Source: Acanthosepion esculentum (Eukaryota; Mollusca; Cephalopoda; Sepiida; Sepiidae). From it: DNA of 64,000 bases. The notes below the pieces were generated by a model that saw only the letters and a list, made by a program, of their open reading frames with translations, was not told where the DNA came from and did no database searches. The stretch spans positions 24,337,690-24,401,689 of the forward strand of contig OZ038495.1 of the NCBI GenBank assembly GCA_964036315.1. Direction: 5' to 3'. The position numbers and the translations under genes are program-made. This document shows positions 43,456 to 58,040 of the stretch, in pieces (the stretch's first letter is position 1; each line of letters starts with the position of its first letter).

Positions 43456-46400
43456 CTTAGCTCATCCTTTACAAAACCCGGAGGCCACTCAGAGGGTTAC
43501 GTTTATAGGCTATTTGTGTGTATAGAAATGGAAGGAAACGGTTAAACCTAGTCTTGAACAGGTTAAGATTGTAGTGATCGGGAAAGCACCGTATTGGGGG
43601 CCGGTTAGTGGAAAGAAGCTGTTGATGAGTGTAAGTGTCATGGCGTGTTCTTACTGTGAAGGTTTGCCTCGACGGGACCAAGAAATTTAGTTTGTCCGAG
43701 CACTTTTCGTGGAAGTAGCGGTAGAGCAGTGAGAGGCTTGTCACATGCCGCCCGTGGGAGAGAGGTTGAAGGGTGGAGAATAGTTCGTCCTCCACAAGGG
43801 CTTAGAGACGCTTTTGAACTCGGTCAAGGCTGGAGAGTGAGGTCTGGTCATCTTCCGCCCAATTATGATAACAGTACTAGATTTTTGGCCTGATCTGGTT
43901 CTTGTAATGATAAAAGACAGTAGGACCGGGGTACAGTGAGCCGACCATTTTACCTGTATACTTAGCAATGGATCGTATATACAATTTCGATTTGGGGTCG
44001 AGTGTGAGTCTTTCAAGGTACAGTGCTTCCCTGAGAGGAACTCCGTCCATCCTGATTGGTGGTAGTTCGAGGTCAGATCAGCAATGATGGAATGTAACTA
44101 GTTTGGTCTTTGAGGTATCGAATGTAACCAGCCAAACATTTTCGTAGGCCTTTGAAATATCTAGTGCTATGGTCCTCGAGGTGTGTTTGTTAAGAGCCTT
44201 ACTGATTATGTGGGTGATGGCAGTTAGGAAACTCATACTGCTCGTTGCTGAAGTGTTCGTTCTTTTTTCGGTGCTCGATGCCTTTCTTATTAATTATGGC
44301 CTCAAACAGCTTGCTGATGTTACTGAGGATATTGATGGGCCTGTCCTGAAAGTGGGGAGCTCGCACGCCAGCGATCTCGAAAACCGGGCATAGGCTAGAC
44401 ACTTTGCACGGGTTTGGAGAGGATTTCACCTTAAAGAAGCGGTTGAATAAGCGATGATTGGGGATAATTCCGGGATGGTGTTCTTAAGGACAACCACCGG
44501 AATTTTGTCTGGACCAGTGGCTTTCTTAATAAAAAATAGATAAATCCAGAGACCTCACGTGCTGTGACGGTAATATTACTGAGATTGTGCTCAGAGAGAC
44601 GTGGTAACTTGGGAACAGATGGTCTTTGTTATCTAACATTGAGTTAAAGGCAAAGATGGAGACGGAGTTCGCCTTATCAGTGGAAGATGATATGACCTCG
44701 GGGTCATTCATAATTGTAAGCACAGCCACTTTACCTCTGTTCAGGATTTGGTTGGTGATCTTCTAGAATTCACGGGATCCAATTTGTTTCATTTCAACCT
44801 TAGTCCGGACCGCACATTGGACGTTTTCTTGAACTTTTTTTGCAGCAATTGTGAGCAGTTCTGAATGCAGTGTGGGCCGAACTACATCGTCCCTTGGCGA
44901 TAGATATTGAAGTAGTGGTTTTCGTAAGTTATGGATGTAGTGCATTCAATGGTGAACTAGGGTTGATTGGTTTTTGCTGTAATTTATTTTGGGGTATAAA
45001 ACTCTCCATTTCAGAAAGGATCCAATCAGTGACAAGGGAAGCAGTTTTTGAGGCAGCATGCTTTAAGAAGGTTGGAAGATGAGCTTCCATCGAGTAAGAT
45101 CGAAAGCTGTCTACCTTCCCATAGCGAAAACTCGTTCTATAAACCGTACATAGGGAATGCTTTAGGTTTGGTATCAATCTGGACACTTCTTAGGGAATAG
45201 TCTAACGTGCCTAGTGGAGGTAAAACATTTTATAGGCATTCATCAGGACAGTAGGTTAGGAAGCGGTCGAGGAGGATCGCCTGACGTCCCATCGTGTCCG
45301 GGACCCGGGTAGGTTCTCCGATGATCTAGGTTAGTTCATCGGCGATGGAGAAGTCTCTGCAATATCTGCCTTCAACAATGGTTCTGTTGGAATGACCTAG
45401 CCACTCTTTTTAGTAGATATTGAAGTCACCACAGATATGAAAGCTGGTCGAGAGGAATTCAGTGAGGATATTGTCAATGTTCTCAGATATTAGGTTGAAG
45501 ATTACCGTCCCTTCGCCCTGAGGACGCTATAGAACAAAGACGAAAGTGGTACTATGGATAAGCGCCACGCGGAAACACACATGCAGGAGATCGGTTTCCT
45601 CGATTTTGCGTCCCTGCCGCAGCAAAACCCGTCCTTGCTGTAGGTTCCAAGTCCGTGGCCGTGACGATTTCGGCGGTCATGTTTGTCTATGAGAGATGAA
45701 TAGCCCGGGATTGAGAACTCCCCTAGTGCGCATGAGGCCTTGATACCGGTTTCAGAAAGTAGAATGAAGTCTATTTTGATTTGGAGAAGATGGCGCACCA
45801 CTTCTGGAAAGTTGAAACGTAGACCCCCTCACGTTGGTGTGGGAGAAGGTATACGACGGGACTAATTTGTTTTATTATGAGTTGTGATTGATAGATTTGT
45901 TCATTTGTATTTTGATTGGTTTTATGCGTGCATTGTTTGGTGGAAGACTGGTAGGCAGATAGACAGATACGCCAGCAGGATTCGCATGCATAGATAACAT
46001 AGAGAGAGTCATTCAGAGATATAGCCGCAGTAGTACCCGTCATCATGGAACCATTCACAAAATAGCAGTACATTAGTTCCGATATTGTACACCTGCTGAT
46101 AGGATAGCCTCCTTCGGAGTTACTCGGAGGTTCGGATCCCTGACTATCAGGCGGATGCCGTCAAAATCCAGAAAACGTCTACCTCCATTACACTTAATGA
46201 ACGGACAATCGAAACAAGAAAGAAATTACATGCGTGATGCTCCGAGTGGACATGCCGCATCTGCCCAAAAGTCAAGGCAACAGAACTCCTTGGGTCAGAA
46301 ACATTGTACCAGACCTAGACCTGAAAGCACAGACAAGTACGCTCATGTAGTTGAGGAGTAAGGGAAACAACGGAAGAACAGGGGGGAGTTTAACGAGGGA

Positions 46401-46751
46401 TGCTTAGGGTACATGTACATCCCTCCTTCTATTTGAATTAGTATAGAAGGTGGTTACAAAGGCGGGGGCCAGCAAAGGGCAAGTTATCTATTCAAGAGAA
46501 GGAAAAGAATTCAGGCTTACAAAGGAGAAGCATTATAGATCGGAGGGAAGAATTATGCACAGAAGGTGTGAAACAACTATAAAGTTTTATGTTTTTAAAG
46601 TTTTAACTTAATATAAGTCCTAGTATCCACTTTTTTGGAAAGTGGATAAGCTCCATCGTCAGTTATCCACGCAAAAAATCCCATTAAACATGTGAGCCTC
46701 GAGAATTGAACAATAAATTAACTTGAAGGTAATTTATGCAGACGTTAGAAT

Positions 46752-46813
<62 letters not shown>

Positions 46814-47429
46814 GGTTTAACAGCAAAATTGTCCAAATAGTGTAACAGCAAAATGTTTAATATCTAAAAAACCACGAAACCAACTGAATTTCTTTTTTCC
46901 ATGTTTTCAGGTAAGACATTTAGCTATTTGTCGTAATAATCACGGAAAAATCCTTTGAGTGATTCAGCTAAAAAGGGGAACAGGTTAAATCGTTTTGTGT
47001 CAGCCCCACTGTCTTTCTAAATAGTGGGAAGAAAAAGATCATTCAGGTCTTCAGTAATGGTGCCAACAGTCATACTCTGGTTTCTATCTTCAAAGTCCAT
47101 TCAAGAAACATCAAGAGAACGGTGAATAATTTTTGAAAAAAAGAGTCAACAGTAGAGAGGAAAACTGGATCAGGAAGTCACAACAGGAAGTGGGATCATC
47201 GTTTCAACTTAGAGGTGAAGAGATCAATTAGAAAAGATCCATCACAATCCATAAAACGTTTGGCACGTGAGAGAGGAGTTTCATCTATGACAGTCCAAAG
47301 AGCAGAGAAAAAAGACCTGAAAATAAAATCGTACGTGAAGCCTGTGAGGCACTTTGTTACTTCAGGACAAAAAGTTAGCAGGTTACAGAAGTCGAAGATC
47401 CTCTTGAATATGTTGGAAAATGATCCTGA

Positions 47430-47504
<75 letters not shown>

Positions 47505-47762
47505 CTTAATTTCAATCTTTCATAAGCTTCCGATCCTTAGCTATGATTAATTAATGATGAATATGTCATTTTCATTTATAATCGATTACATCACGATTCT
47601 TCTGTTAAACTTGGAGAGTAGTAATTATACATTCTTATTGTTCAAAGTAGAGTCCTCGAAGAATCCCAGTAAGATATTGTCAATCGTTTCTAAGGTACAA
47701 CGATCGGTTCAAACCTTAATCTAACAATTGGACACGATTTGGACAATTTTGCCGTTACACCC

Positions 47763-47848
<86 letters not shown>

Positions 47849-48903
47849 GGTGTATACTTTCTGCGCCAAATATTAATAGAAAGTTAAAAACAAAGAATTA
47901 AGTTAAATATACAAAGTAAGGTGAAAGAAAGAGAAAGAAAATAACAAAAAGCGGACAATCAAAAAAGTGATTACAGTTACCAACTTACATTCAAGACATG
48001 CGGACGCTTTTCTGGTGGGTTCGTTGAACAAAAGTTCGCGATGGTTTTGGTCGGCGGGAGTGGGCAAGACGTAACTTAAATGCCAAAGCCTATTGTAGGA
48101 GAGGGGATACTAATATGACCTTTGTATCTGATTATACACGTTTTTATTTATTTTTATATTTTTATTTTTTGGAAAGTTGTAAGACTCCATTGTCACTTAT
48201 CCACGCTAGAAAAAATCCCATTAAATATGTGGGCCTCGAGAATTAAACAATAAATTAACTTGAAGTTAATTAATGCAGACATTAACATGTGCATATATAT
48301 ATATTGGCTCCTGAAAAAATAATTTCGGTTGTGCTCTCTGGTTTGAGGTGTGAATTTGTAAACAGTGACTATTTAAGCTAATATTGCACGACTCTTCGGC
48401 AGAATTGAGTCACTGTCAGTCACTGTGTGTTTATCTAAATCTAAAATGAAACACGCTAAAATTCACCTTCATCCCTCACCGTGCGCTGACGGCTTAGTGG
48501 GAGAAGTTCCGACTGACGCAAATTCAGTCGGGTTTCGATTCTAGCTAACCGGACGTCCAGCCACACTGATGAGTTGTGAAACAGCAAAACAGTCTGACAA
48601 AACGGATGAAAAATTAATTTCGGTTGAGCTCTCTGGTTTGAGGTGTGAATTTGTAAACAGTGACTATTTAAGCTAATATTGCACGACTCTTCGGCAGAAT
48701 TGAGTCACTGACAGTCACTCTGTGTTTATCTAAATATAAAAATAAACACGCTAAAATTCACATTCATCCCTGACCGCTGACGGCTTAGTGGGAGAAGTTC
48801 CGACTGACGCAAATTCAGTCGGGTTTCGATCCTAGCTAGAGGCAACCGGACGTCTAGCCACACTGATGAGCTGTGAAACAGCGAAACAGTCTGTCTGTGG
48901 ATG

Positions 48904-48959
<56 letters not shown>

Positions 48960-49027
48960 ACACTATCTATGTATGTGTATATGTATATGTGCATGTATGT
49001 ATATAAATGTATATGCATACATGTAAG

Positions 49028-49089
<62 letters not shown>

Positions 49090-49112
49090 ACAGGTATACA
49101 CAAAAAGATTTT

Positions 49113-49159
<47 letters not shown>

Positions 49160-51265
49160 CCATGATTTAAAATCATATGATACTAAACGTCTCTAATACA
49201 TATATAGATAACACAAACAGACAAGCGCTATATATGTCTGAACATCATGAGGTGATAAGCTAGGGTAATTAACTTAATTTATGACACCCATTTATACTCA
49301 AAAATCTCAAGGCATTTTCCTCACACACAGTTTTGTCTTTCTTTCACTTTAAACTGAGGAAGCCAACGAGAGCATCTGCTTCTCTGGTGAAATGATTCGT
49401 TAATAAAATTTTCCAATTCGTCTCATCGTATTCGCAATAAGATACGTACCACATCATTAATAAGGCCAGTGGTATTAATGGTGCTGAGATGAGGATCATT
49501 AACAGTCTCCAGACTCTTATGAAGTACGCGATTAGAGAAATCAAAATAAAAGCAAAAGGATACCCAATTTGTAGTGCCAATGCCGGTCGGGATCGATATT
49601 TCATGGATGTAATTTCTGTTACTGAAAGATACAGAAGAATAGAATAGTTGATTAGAAAAACAGACGCGTACACCTTTCTGTGAGGGAGGCATTCGCAGCT
49701 TCCATACTTTGTATTGATGAAAGGATTCATTATCTTTAGGTTCAATGGTATAGGCCCTAATACCGAAATGATAACTGAGACAATAGAGGCCTGAACGTCC
49801 CACGTTCTGGAAATCTCAACCCGGGGGTCAGTATAATATGTAACCTTATCAATTTCTTTGACCTTCATATTATGAATAATCTAACACTATCCAGCCCCTC
49901 AACCTCCTAAGTCTTACTCTCTGGGTTGAGGTGTCTACTCGGCCCTAAGCGAACTTAAGGGAGTGGCCGTAGGTCCCCCTGCATCCGTAGATCATTCGAC
50001 CGGCCCACTGGTTTAATCCTGCTTCCTGCCCACGTTGTGATTGGTTTGATCCAGAAAGCAGAAGTGATGTTCATCCAGTCACGGTCGACTGAAGATGTAG
50101 ACACTGCTGGAGAGTCTGTGCTAAGAAATTTAGAATGCAGCAAAAAAAAAAAAAAGAACTAATATCTGCAGAAAGCCGGACAAAGAACTATTTAATGGTT
50201 GAATTGTTAATGTCTTTTATATAGCAGAAAAGAATAGTATAGAAAAGAAACGGGTTACAGAAAAGAAAAGAATTTGACGTAAAAACTCATACACTGAATT
50301 CTAGACAGAGAGAGAGTGAATTGTGATTAACTTGTTGTTAAATCGTCTCAAAACGATATACGACTCTTGCGACAGAGGGATAAGATTTCTGTGCGGGGCT
50401 TAAAGTTTATAGTGGCGTTCCTCCTCAGAAGTAGTAACAGTAGTAGTATTATTCGTGGTAGCAGAAGCAGCGGTACTTATATCAACAGTTCATGTTAGCG
50501 GACGCTTCATTCCAATCACTGACGTCACTTCCTTTCCTCATCGAGTTTCCAACTCGACTCTCCACTGTCTCTAGCCCAAGTCTTGCCCGGGCTAATTCTC
50601 TTCTCCAGTCTCGCCAAGAATTTTCTCCAGTCTCTCCCTTTCTCAGCATAACTACGGGTTTATGTAGAAAAACCCGGCTGGTCATAACCGACCCTTGGCC
50701 CTACTACTTCGCACGCGATTATCACGGGGTTCTGTCTGCTTTAACCAAAATTATGTGAATTCCAAAGTTCCTTATAGCTTACTAAGCTCTATTTGAATTT
50801 TTAACCGATAAAAATTATTTCGACCATTTACATTGTCTTCTAATGACCCAGATTCCATGGGTACAACTCCTGCCCTAGATCAGATTTCCTCATCAGTTAA
50901 CAAAATGATCTGATCTAATTTCGCTACTCAAATCTACTCCAATTTCAATAAAAAATATATGTGTGTGTGTTTCCCAGACTCTCTCTCTCTTTCACATTTC
51001 CTCCCCTATCCATCTGTCATTTACTAGTAAATGACACACGAACTTTCATATCAACAAAATATGAGAAAACCCAGTCCGACATGTTTCTTACTAGGGGGCT
51101 ATTTAAAAATACGTCTCTTCCTACATGCAAAGGTAGGGTCTTCAGTTCTTCTTAGGGCTCATTATGCCCATTTACTTTTTCATTGTCCTTATGACACATA
51201 TGTACATGCAACTTCCGGTTAAAGTTCACCTTTTCACATAGTTCACTAGTTCGAGTGTTCTTTTC

Positions 51266-51297
<32 letters not shown>

Positions 51298-54200
51298 GGA
51301 GTTAGCAACACTCCTTACCAATTATTTCAGTCTCATTACTAAAATAAAAAATTCGATTTATTTCGTAAATCTGTCCCTCCGATTTTGTCTCGCCTTCACA
51401 ACAGACGTTGTCGAATCTTTTGTTGGTTCAGGTCCTTCTACGACAATCGTGGACTCTTCTGCAATATCAGTTAGGGATCCTAATGTACTCGGGTTGGACC
51501 TACCTTGGTAAAGTGCACTAACTGGAATCCCTCCTTCACTCATGCACTCCCGTGCCAGTTTATTCTGCCCGGTCGACAACACCGCACTCCTCTTCAACCA
51601 CCACCAAACCAGTAGGGCCACGACTATCATTAGTATAATTCCCACAACGGTCGGCTAGGTTATTATAGCAACCACATTCTCTCTTCAGCCCGAATTCGGT
51701 GTACCTATCTTATCTAACTCCGACTTCAACCGTCCAAGATCAATCTTATCGATTGGCTTTAACAACGCCGGCATCTTTTCTAGCGATATCTTAGGAATCT
51801 CTCTTACATTGGGTTCCCACAATCCCGTTCAACCACTGGCATTCGTTCCTACCAGCTCTAATAAAGCCTCATTCTCTTCAAACTTCTCTTCTGCTTGGTA
51901 GTAGGGAGGTCAAGAAATAGATGGACCATGAGCTCCACAACCAATGGGTAGCTCTACAAAAACAAAGGAGGAATAACTCTTATCGTAGTGGCTGGCTTCC
52001 CTTCACACACCTTAGATAATTCGATTTCTTGTGTGGTCACTGCCCAAATTCCGTCAGAGACACTGGTTGCTTTAGGTAACATTGCACTAGCCAACCCCTC
52101 TACTTGACAATGATCTCTAATTCCCTTCTTATCTTTCTTAAATAAATCTAGTACACACAGATTGTGACTACCTGTCACGTAAATTGGACTTACAAACTCA
52201 CAGATACCTAAGGTATCATTCTTGCATTTTTCTGCTTCTCCCTTTGTTAATAGCATACACTCTCCCCTGGCTAGGTTTAGGGCAATAAATTCCGTCTCTA
52301 CCTTGTACCTAGCCACCGCTCCTATCTTCGGCCTTAGTTTTGGATAGGGAGGGGAAGATTCATCACCTGATAAATTTTAAAGGTACTATCTCTGTCCAGT
52401 AATGGAACCGGCACTAGCACTAGCAATTTGTCATCTTCCAACAGGGTAGTACATCCCAAGACGCTATAATACCTCCATAACTGCTGGGTGGGGTCTACAC
52501 GTAATCTAAGGTGATGGGGTAGTTTGGCTTGTATCTCTAGTAGTACTTCCCTTAATCGTTCCGGAGTTATTATACTCGGAGACAGGTGTCCCAGCGACAG
52601 CATGTCTAATTGTGCTCTCACATGCTCTAACAACACCGTTAAAGAGTGACTTGTTTGACGTACCTAACTCATTATAGCTAATAATTGAAAATATCTTTGC
52701 AAAAAACCCTCTAATTTCTGTAATTCGGTTGTTACAGACGTGGTTAAATTTATCACTTCTTTTCTAAAAACCTGTAGGTGAGAAATCAACCAATTGATAC
52801 TCCCTCTATTATTAGCCAATTCTAGCCTAGTAATAATGAGTATGGATACGCTCTCTCTAACCGACTGAGCCATTGCTTGTTGTCTCTGTTCTACCACCTT
52901 TAATTTCCTCAGTTACTCTCACTTGGCCTTCGGAGACTGTACCAAACGCTTAATGACCTTCCCATTATAGATAATACTGCCCTCTTTTGCCTGGTCCGTA
53001 ACATCTTTATTCCTTTCAAATAGTAACTCATATCCTTCCATTGTCTCTCAAGTATTAGGGATTCCTGAGCAAAGGGGTATAATATACAGTGGTATTCCGG
53101 AGTCTGTAGATAGTCTCCGGTGACTTGGGTCCTGGCTGTATCTAGTTTGTCCACTTCGGTCTTCAACTGACCCAGTAACTTATCATTCGGCTGCAGGTCT
53201 ATCACCAAAGTTATCAACAACTTTGATCTAGTTATAATCACTTCACTAGTATTCTTAAATACAGTATTCTCACTGTGTTCCCAGGTATTAGCTACCACAA
53301 CTAGCATCGCCAGTACTACGAGCCTCTTCTCGTCTATGTCTGCAAGGAGATGGAGAGAATAATTCATCTTACTCAATCATTCTCTTATTGTTTTTATCGG
53401 GTGGTTACATCTTAGAGCGATACCTCAAGCACCGACCCTCACCACCACCAGCGCCGTGCATGCATGGGGCCCGTCCACACAGTTCACCAGCACCGATGAT
53501 AAATGCACAGTTAGTCGCCAATCGTCACTCATTCACCACAGTCACTGTACTGGGTTCACTTAATCTTTGGGCTCGGGCTGCACCGCCCCACTTAATCGCA
53601 GTTTAGTGGCAATTCCTCATTAACACTAGATGCTTTTTCAGCCCGCAATTTACTCTGCAATTGAGCTAACGGAATCTCATCCTCTTCTTCCCATTCACTT
53701 AGTTCTTCTTCTTCCCTAAGGTTAGGCTCAACCCCTGCTTCCTCAGAATGTCCCGCTGGGGTCCGACTTACCTCCCTCAGCCTTCGAAGGATAGTTGGGC
53801 TAATTTCAATCTCCTCACTCCCTTCCCTTTCACTCTCAGTCTGTAATTCTTCAGGTTCTACCAACGTAGTTTTTCCCAGCCTTTTCTGTTGAGTTTTTGT
53901 TTCGGCTCCTTTCCATTCTCCTTTTTCAGCTAGCTTTATATCATTCGCATTCACTCTCTTTACCTGTCCGGTCAATTGGTCTCAGGTCACAAAGGAAACC
54001 AGACCCGTCTGCTCCACGATCCTATAGTATGGACTCCATCTCTGGTCCAATTTACCTTCACTCATGTGTATTTTATAATACACTGGATCACCTATCTGGA
54101 AGGAAACTTCTCTTTTTATTTACACTATCGTTTCGCCTTTTCTGGGCTCTTTGAATCCTCCTCCTCCTCACCTGCGTAAAATTTTATGCTGTTGTTCTAA

Positions 54201-57200
54201 AACTATTTGGTGATGATCCTCTCCTAAATACTTCTTCCTAGGTCGTAACAGATTGTCTATAGGTAAGACTACATCCCTGCCATATATCAAGTAATAAGGG
54301 GAAAATTTTGTCGTCTCGTTCATCGAGAATCTCACAGCCGCTATCGCTTGGGTTACGAATAAATCCCAATTTTCCCAATTATCCTCTGTTAGTTTAGCTA
54401 ACATATCAGCGAGGATCTTATGAAATCTCTCTACCTTAGTGTTACTTTGGAGGTGATATGGAGAGGTGGTTATGTGCTGTATGTTTAATTCTCCCAACGT
54501 CTCTCTCATAATCTGATTCACATTCTCCGATCCATTATCGGTAACCAACTGTTCGGGGGCCCCGTACCTAGGGAATATTTCGTTCAGTATTATATCTGAC
54601 ACCGTTTGTGCCTTCTTATCCGGTATAGCAAATGTCTCAGGCCAACTCGTTAGCCAGTCCACAAAACTCAATATGTAAAGATTACCTCTATGTGATTCTC
54701 CATAGGGCCCGGAAATATCCATGCTTACTTTCTGAAATGGATAATTCGGAACCTCCGTTTCTAATACTGGGACAACCCTACTCCTTCGACTCTGTACTTG
54801 GCATGTTGCACATTTTTTTATATGGTTCACAACATCATTAAACAACTTAGGCCAGTAGTAATTTCTCATTATTAATCTATACGTCTTATCAATTCCAGGT
54901 GTCCTAATCTCTTATGGCATTGGTCTAAAATTTCAGCTCTCAAATTCTCAGGTATCACCGTTTTTAAACTTACTTCCTCATCTCTTCCTGAAATATAATA
55001 CAACACTCCATCGTGCCCCATATATTTGGAGGTACGTCCTGCTTCTACCATGGACCTGATAGTTGCTATCTCTTGCTTTTGCCTAATAATATTTCTCCAG
55101 TGGGGGTTTGAAACAATCTCCGTTTTACTCGTTTCCTGATCTTCCCAAACAAGTCTCTCCTTCAACGCTTGTGAATTGATCACATTAATTTGGAATGCTT
55201 TATCATCCACATCCGGCTCCAACCTGACAGATTCGGTCTCTAATTGCCTCGGAATCCTCAATAACAGGTCAGCACAGGTATTATGCTTCCCTGCCAAATA
55301 TTCTATTCTGCAGTTATACCCACTTAACTTCAATACCCACTGTTGTATCTTCTTATTCGTTCACTCCGCCTCTAACAAATATTTGAGGGGTTTGTGGTCC
55401 GTTTTAATGGTAAGCACCGCCCCACTCAAATAATAATCTAATTTCTGCACAGCATACAGAATGGCGAACGCCTCTTTTTCCATTACTGGCCCCTTTGCTG
55501 AGTCTCGGATAGCTGATGAGACAGAAAATAGATCGGCACTTTCTCAGGCACACCCGGTACTGGTCCATCCTTATCGGGACATGGTTGTGTAAGAACCGTC
55601 CCGATGCGCTTATCGCTAGCATCGGTGTACACCACCAACAGGGGTACAGCTGGTCCTTTAGAGCCTCGAATGCACGCTGACAATCCTAGCATACTTCTTA
55701 GAGCTATTAGAGGGCCTGCTAGCCGACTAAATGCTGGTATGAATCTCCGGTAATATCCGATGGCCCCAATAAATCCCCTAATCTCTCTTACGGTCTTCGG
55801 TGCGGGCATGGCTCTTATAACCTCTACTTTGTCAAAATCCATTTTTATTCCTTCTTTGTTCATGATAAATCCTAAGTACTTTGTCTCTTCTTTCATAAAC
55901 TGACACTTTGATAATTTTAATTTTAATCCACGTTCTCTTAACCTATCGAACACCTTCTGCAGATGTTCAAAATGCTCCTCCGGTGATTTTGAAAACACCA
56001 CGATGTCATCTAGATACGCCATGGCAAATGTCTCAGTGCCATTCAATACGATGGACATTAACTGACTAAATACACCCGGGTCGTTTGCTAAACCAAACGG
56101 CATAACTCTAAAATTGAAGAGACCCATGTGTCAGGTAAAAGCGGTCTTTTCCTGATCCTTTTTGCTAAGTGCTACCTGCCAATATCCCGACCTCAAATGC
56201 AAGGTGGAAAAACATTTGGACTTTCCTAAAAGAGCTAGAATATCATCAATCAAAAGGAGGGGCACTGCCAGCGGTTTCGTAATGGCATTTAATTGACGAA
56301 AATCCACACAAAACCTATGCCCTTCATCTTTCTTTTCAACAATTACTATTGGAAAACTCCAGGGAGATTTGGATCTTTCGATTATCCCTGATTCTCTCAT
56401 TTCATTCACTGCGTCCTCTACTAATTTTCTTTTGTGGATTGGGATCCTATACGGTCTTAACTTAATAGGTGGGTGATTACTCGTGTCTATCTTCATTTCA
56501 ACTGTCTCTATTTGTCCCAGTTCCTTATCAGTAAGGGCTATTACCTCCCGATTACCGTTCAGCAACGCCCTCAATTTCCTCCTATAACGGTCAGGGGTTG
56601 TTATATCTTCACCCCTTCTCTTACTGGGCACGCCTGTGCCAGATCCTCTCCTTGCTTTATTTTAATAGTTTTATTGGCAGTATTGGTTAACAGTAAGCTC
56701 TTCACCAACGAAACACACACGGTTATTTTCCCTTCACTATTATCATACCTATCAGTAGGGACCACTTGGTACAGGTTACTGTTCAGCACTCCTGTTATAA
56801 TCTTGCCCTTCCCAGATACAGTAGTCCTAGGGGGAAGCTTTATATCTGTCTGGGCCACCACTGGAAATTGTTCATAATTATCCTCTCCCAACAGTATCCT
56901 TACCCCATCCAATGTTAGGGTGGTGAGGTCGAAACGGATCTGTGCCTTATTCTGCCTAAGCCAGTCATTTCTCAAAATTAGCGCACCACACAAGTCAGGT
57001 GCCACATAAACCTTAAGTTTACCTCTGGTTCTTGCCAACTGGAAAGGTAGCCACGTCATACCCTCTATCCTCATCCTGCTACTATCAGCCTGACTTATTA
57101 GTAGATCGACGGGACTAAGCTTCGTTTTCAGTCTCAACTGTCTAAAAACCTTGGAGCTAACCAGTGACACTGAAGCTCCAGTATCGACAAGGGCCTTCAC

Positions 57201-57982
57201 CGTCTTGTCTCCCAGCAACACATTACAGGTGAAGTCTGGCCCTTCCTTCAGCAAACGGTATATCTGTGCTTTTCTCCTTTCCGTATGTTCTCTTCCTTCC
57301 TCCGCTTTCTTGACAAAAGAGACGTGGGAGTCGGTGACAGGAGTTCAACTTTTTCTAGGGGCTCCAATTTCTGTCTAGGGGCCCTCCTGGGTGGAGTAGA
57401 GCTCGGATAACACTTTTCTCGGACTAGCAACCCACTTCTCCCCTGTATTCGAGTTAGGGTTGTTCCGTTCGGTGTGGTCCATCTTTCTCCTGCGAGGACA
57501 GTTTCGTCTCAGGTGACCCGCTCCTCCACAACGCCAACACCTTCGCTTCTTACAACTTGCCGAAAAGTGCCCGACCACACCACATGTCCAGAATCTCAGA
57601 GGTCTTACTTGCACTGGGGCCATCCTGCCTCTTACTTTTTCACGGGTGACCCATTGGCGTTTCCCGGAACCTTTTCCTTCTCGGTAGGGGGGCACCAGCG
57701 TATTAACGCGTTTTATCCCCATACGATCTCCCTTTGCCGTACACCCCCGAGCCTTGTGCCCGAACTCGCCACAAGTCGTGCAGTCCGGTCCCAAAGACCT
57801 TGGGTCGCCTCCATAGTTTGTCGGACAGTCGCGGGCCCGATGCCCACCATACTTGCAAGTCCAGCACACCAGCCCATATCGGCCCGGTGTGGTGCCCTAG
57901 ACCAGATTTCCTCATCAGTGAACAAAATTCTCTGATCTAATTTCGCTACTAAGCTCTACTCCAATTTCAATAAAAAAAATAT

Positions 57983-58040
<58 letters not shown>

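Larger units (their letters stand above)
48321..48905 (+). mobile_element. Tandem two-unit retrozyme-like element with hammerhead ribozymes
   Basis: Two direct copies of about 295 bases (48321-48615 and 48616-48905) share nearly all sequence. Each ends in a hammerhead ribozyme region, intact in the second and decayed in the first. Each also contains a tRNA-like stretch: 'ggcttagtgggag' (A-box-like) and 'gggtttcgat' (B-box-like). Tandem repeats of a few hundred bases, each with a type I hammerhead, are the described form of metazoan retrozymes, small non-coding retroelements that copy through circular RNA. No protein is encoded. Confidence 0.75.

Noticed and set aside
46620..46690. Hammerhead-like string CTGACGA-TGGA...TCCA on the minus strand in repeat R3
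   Set aside because: The GAA strand and stem III are missing; the segment folds better as a simple GTGGATAA/TTATCCAC hairpin.
53388..54154. Plus-strand frames opposite env and pol
   Set aside because: They are antisense to the recognisable Ty3/Gypsy genes.
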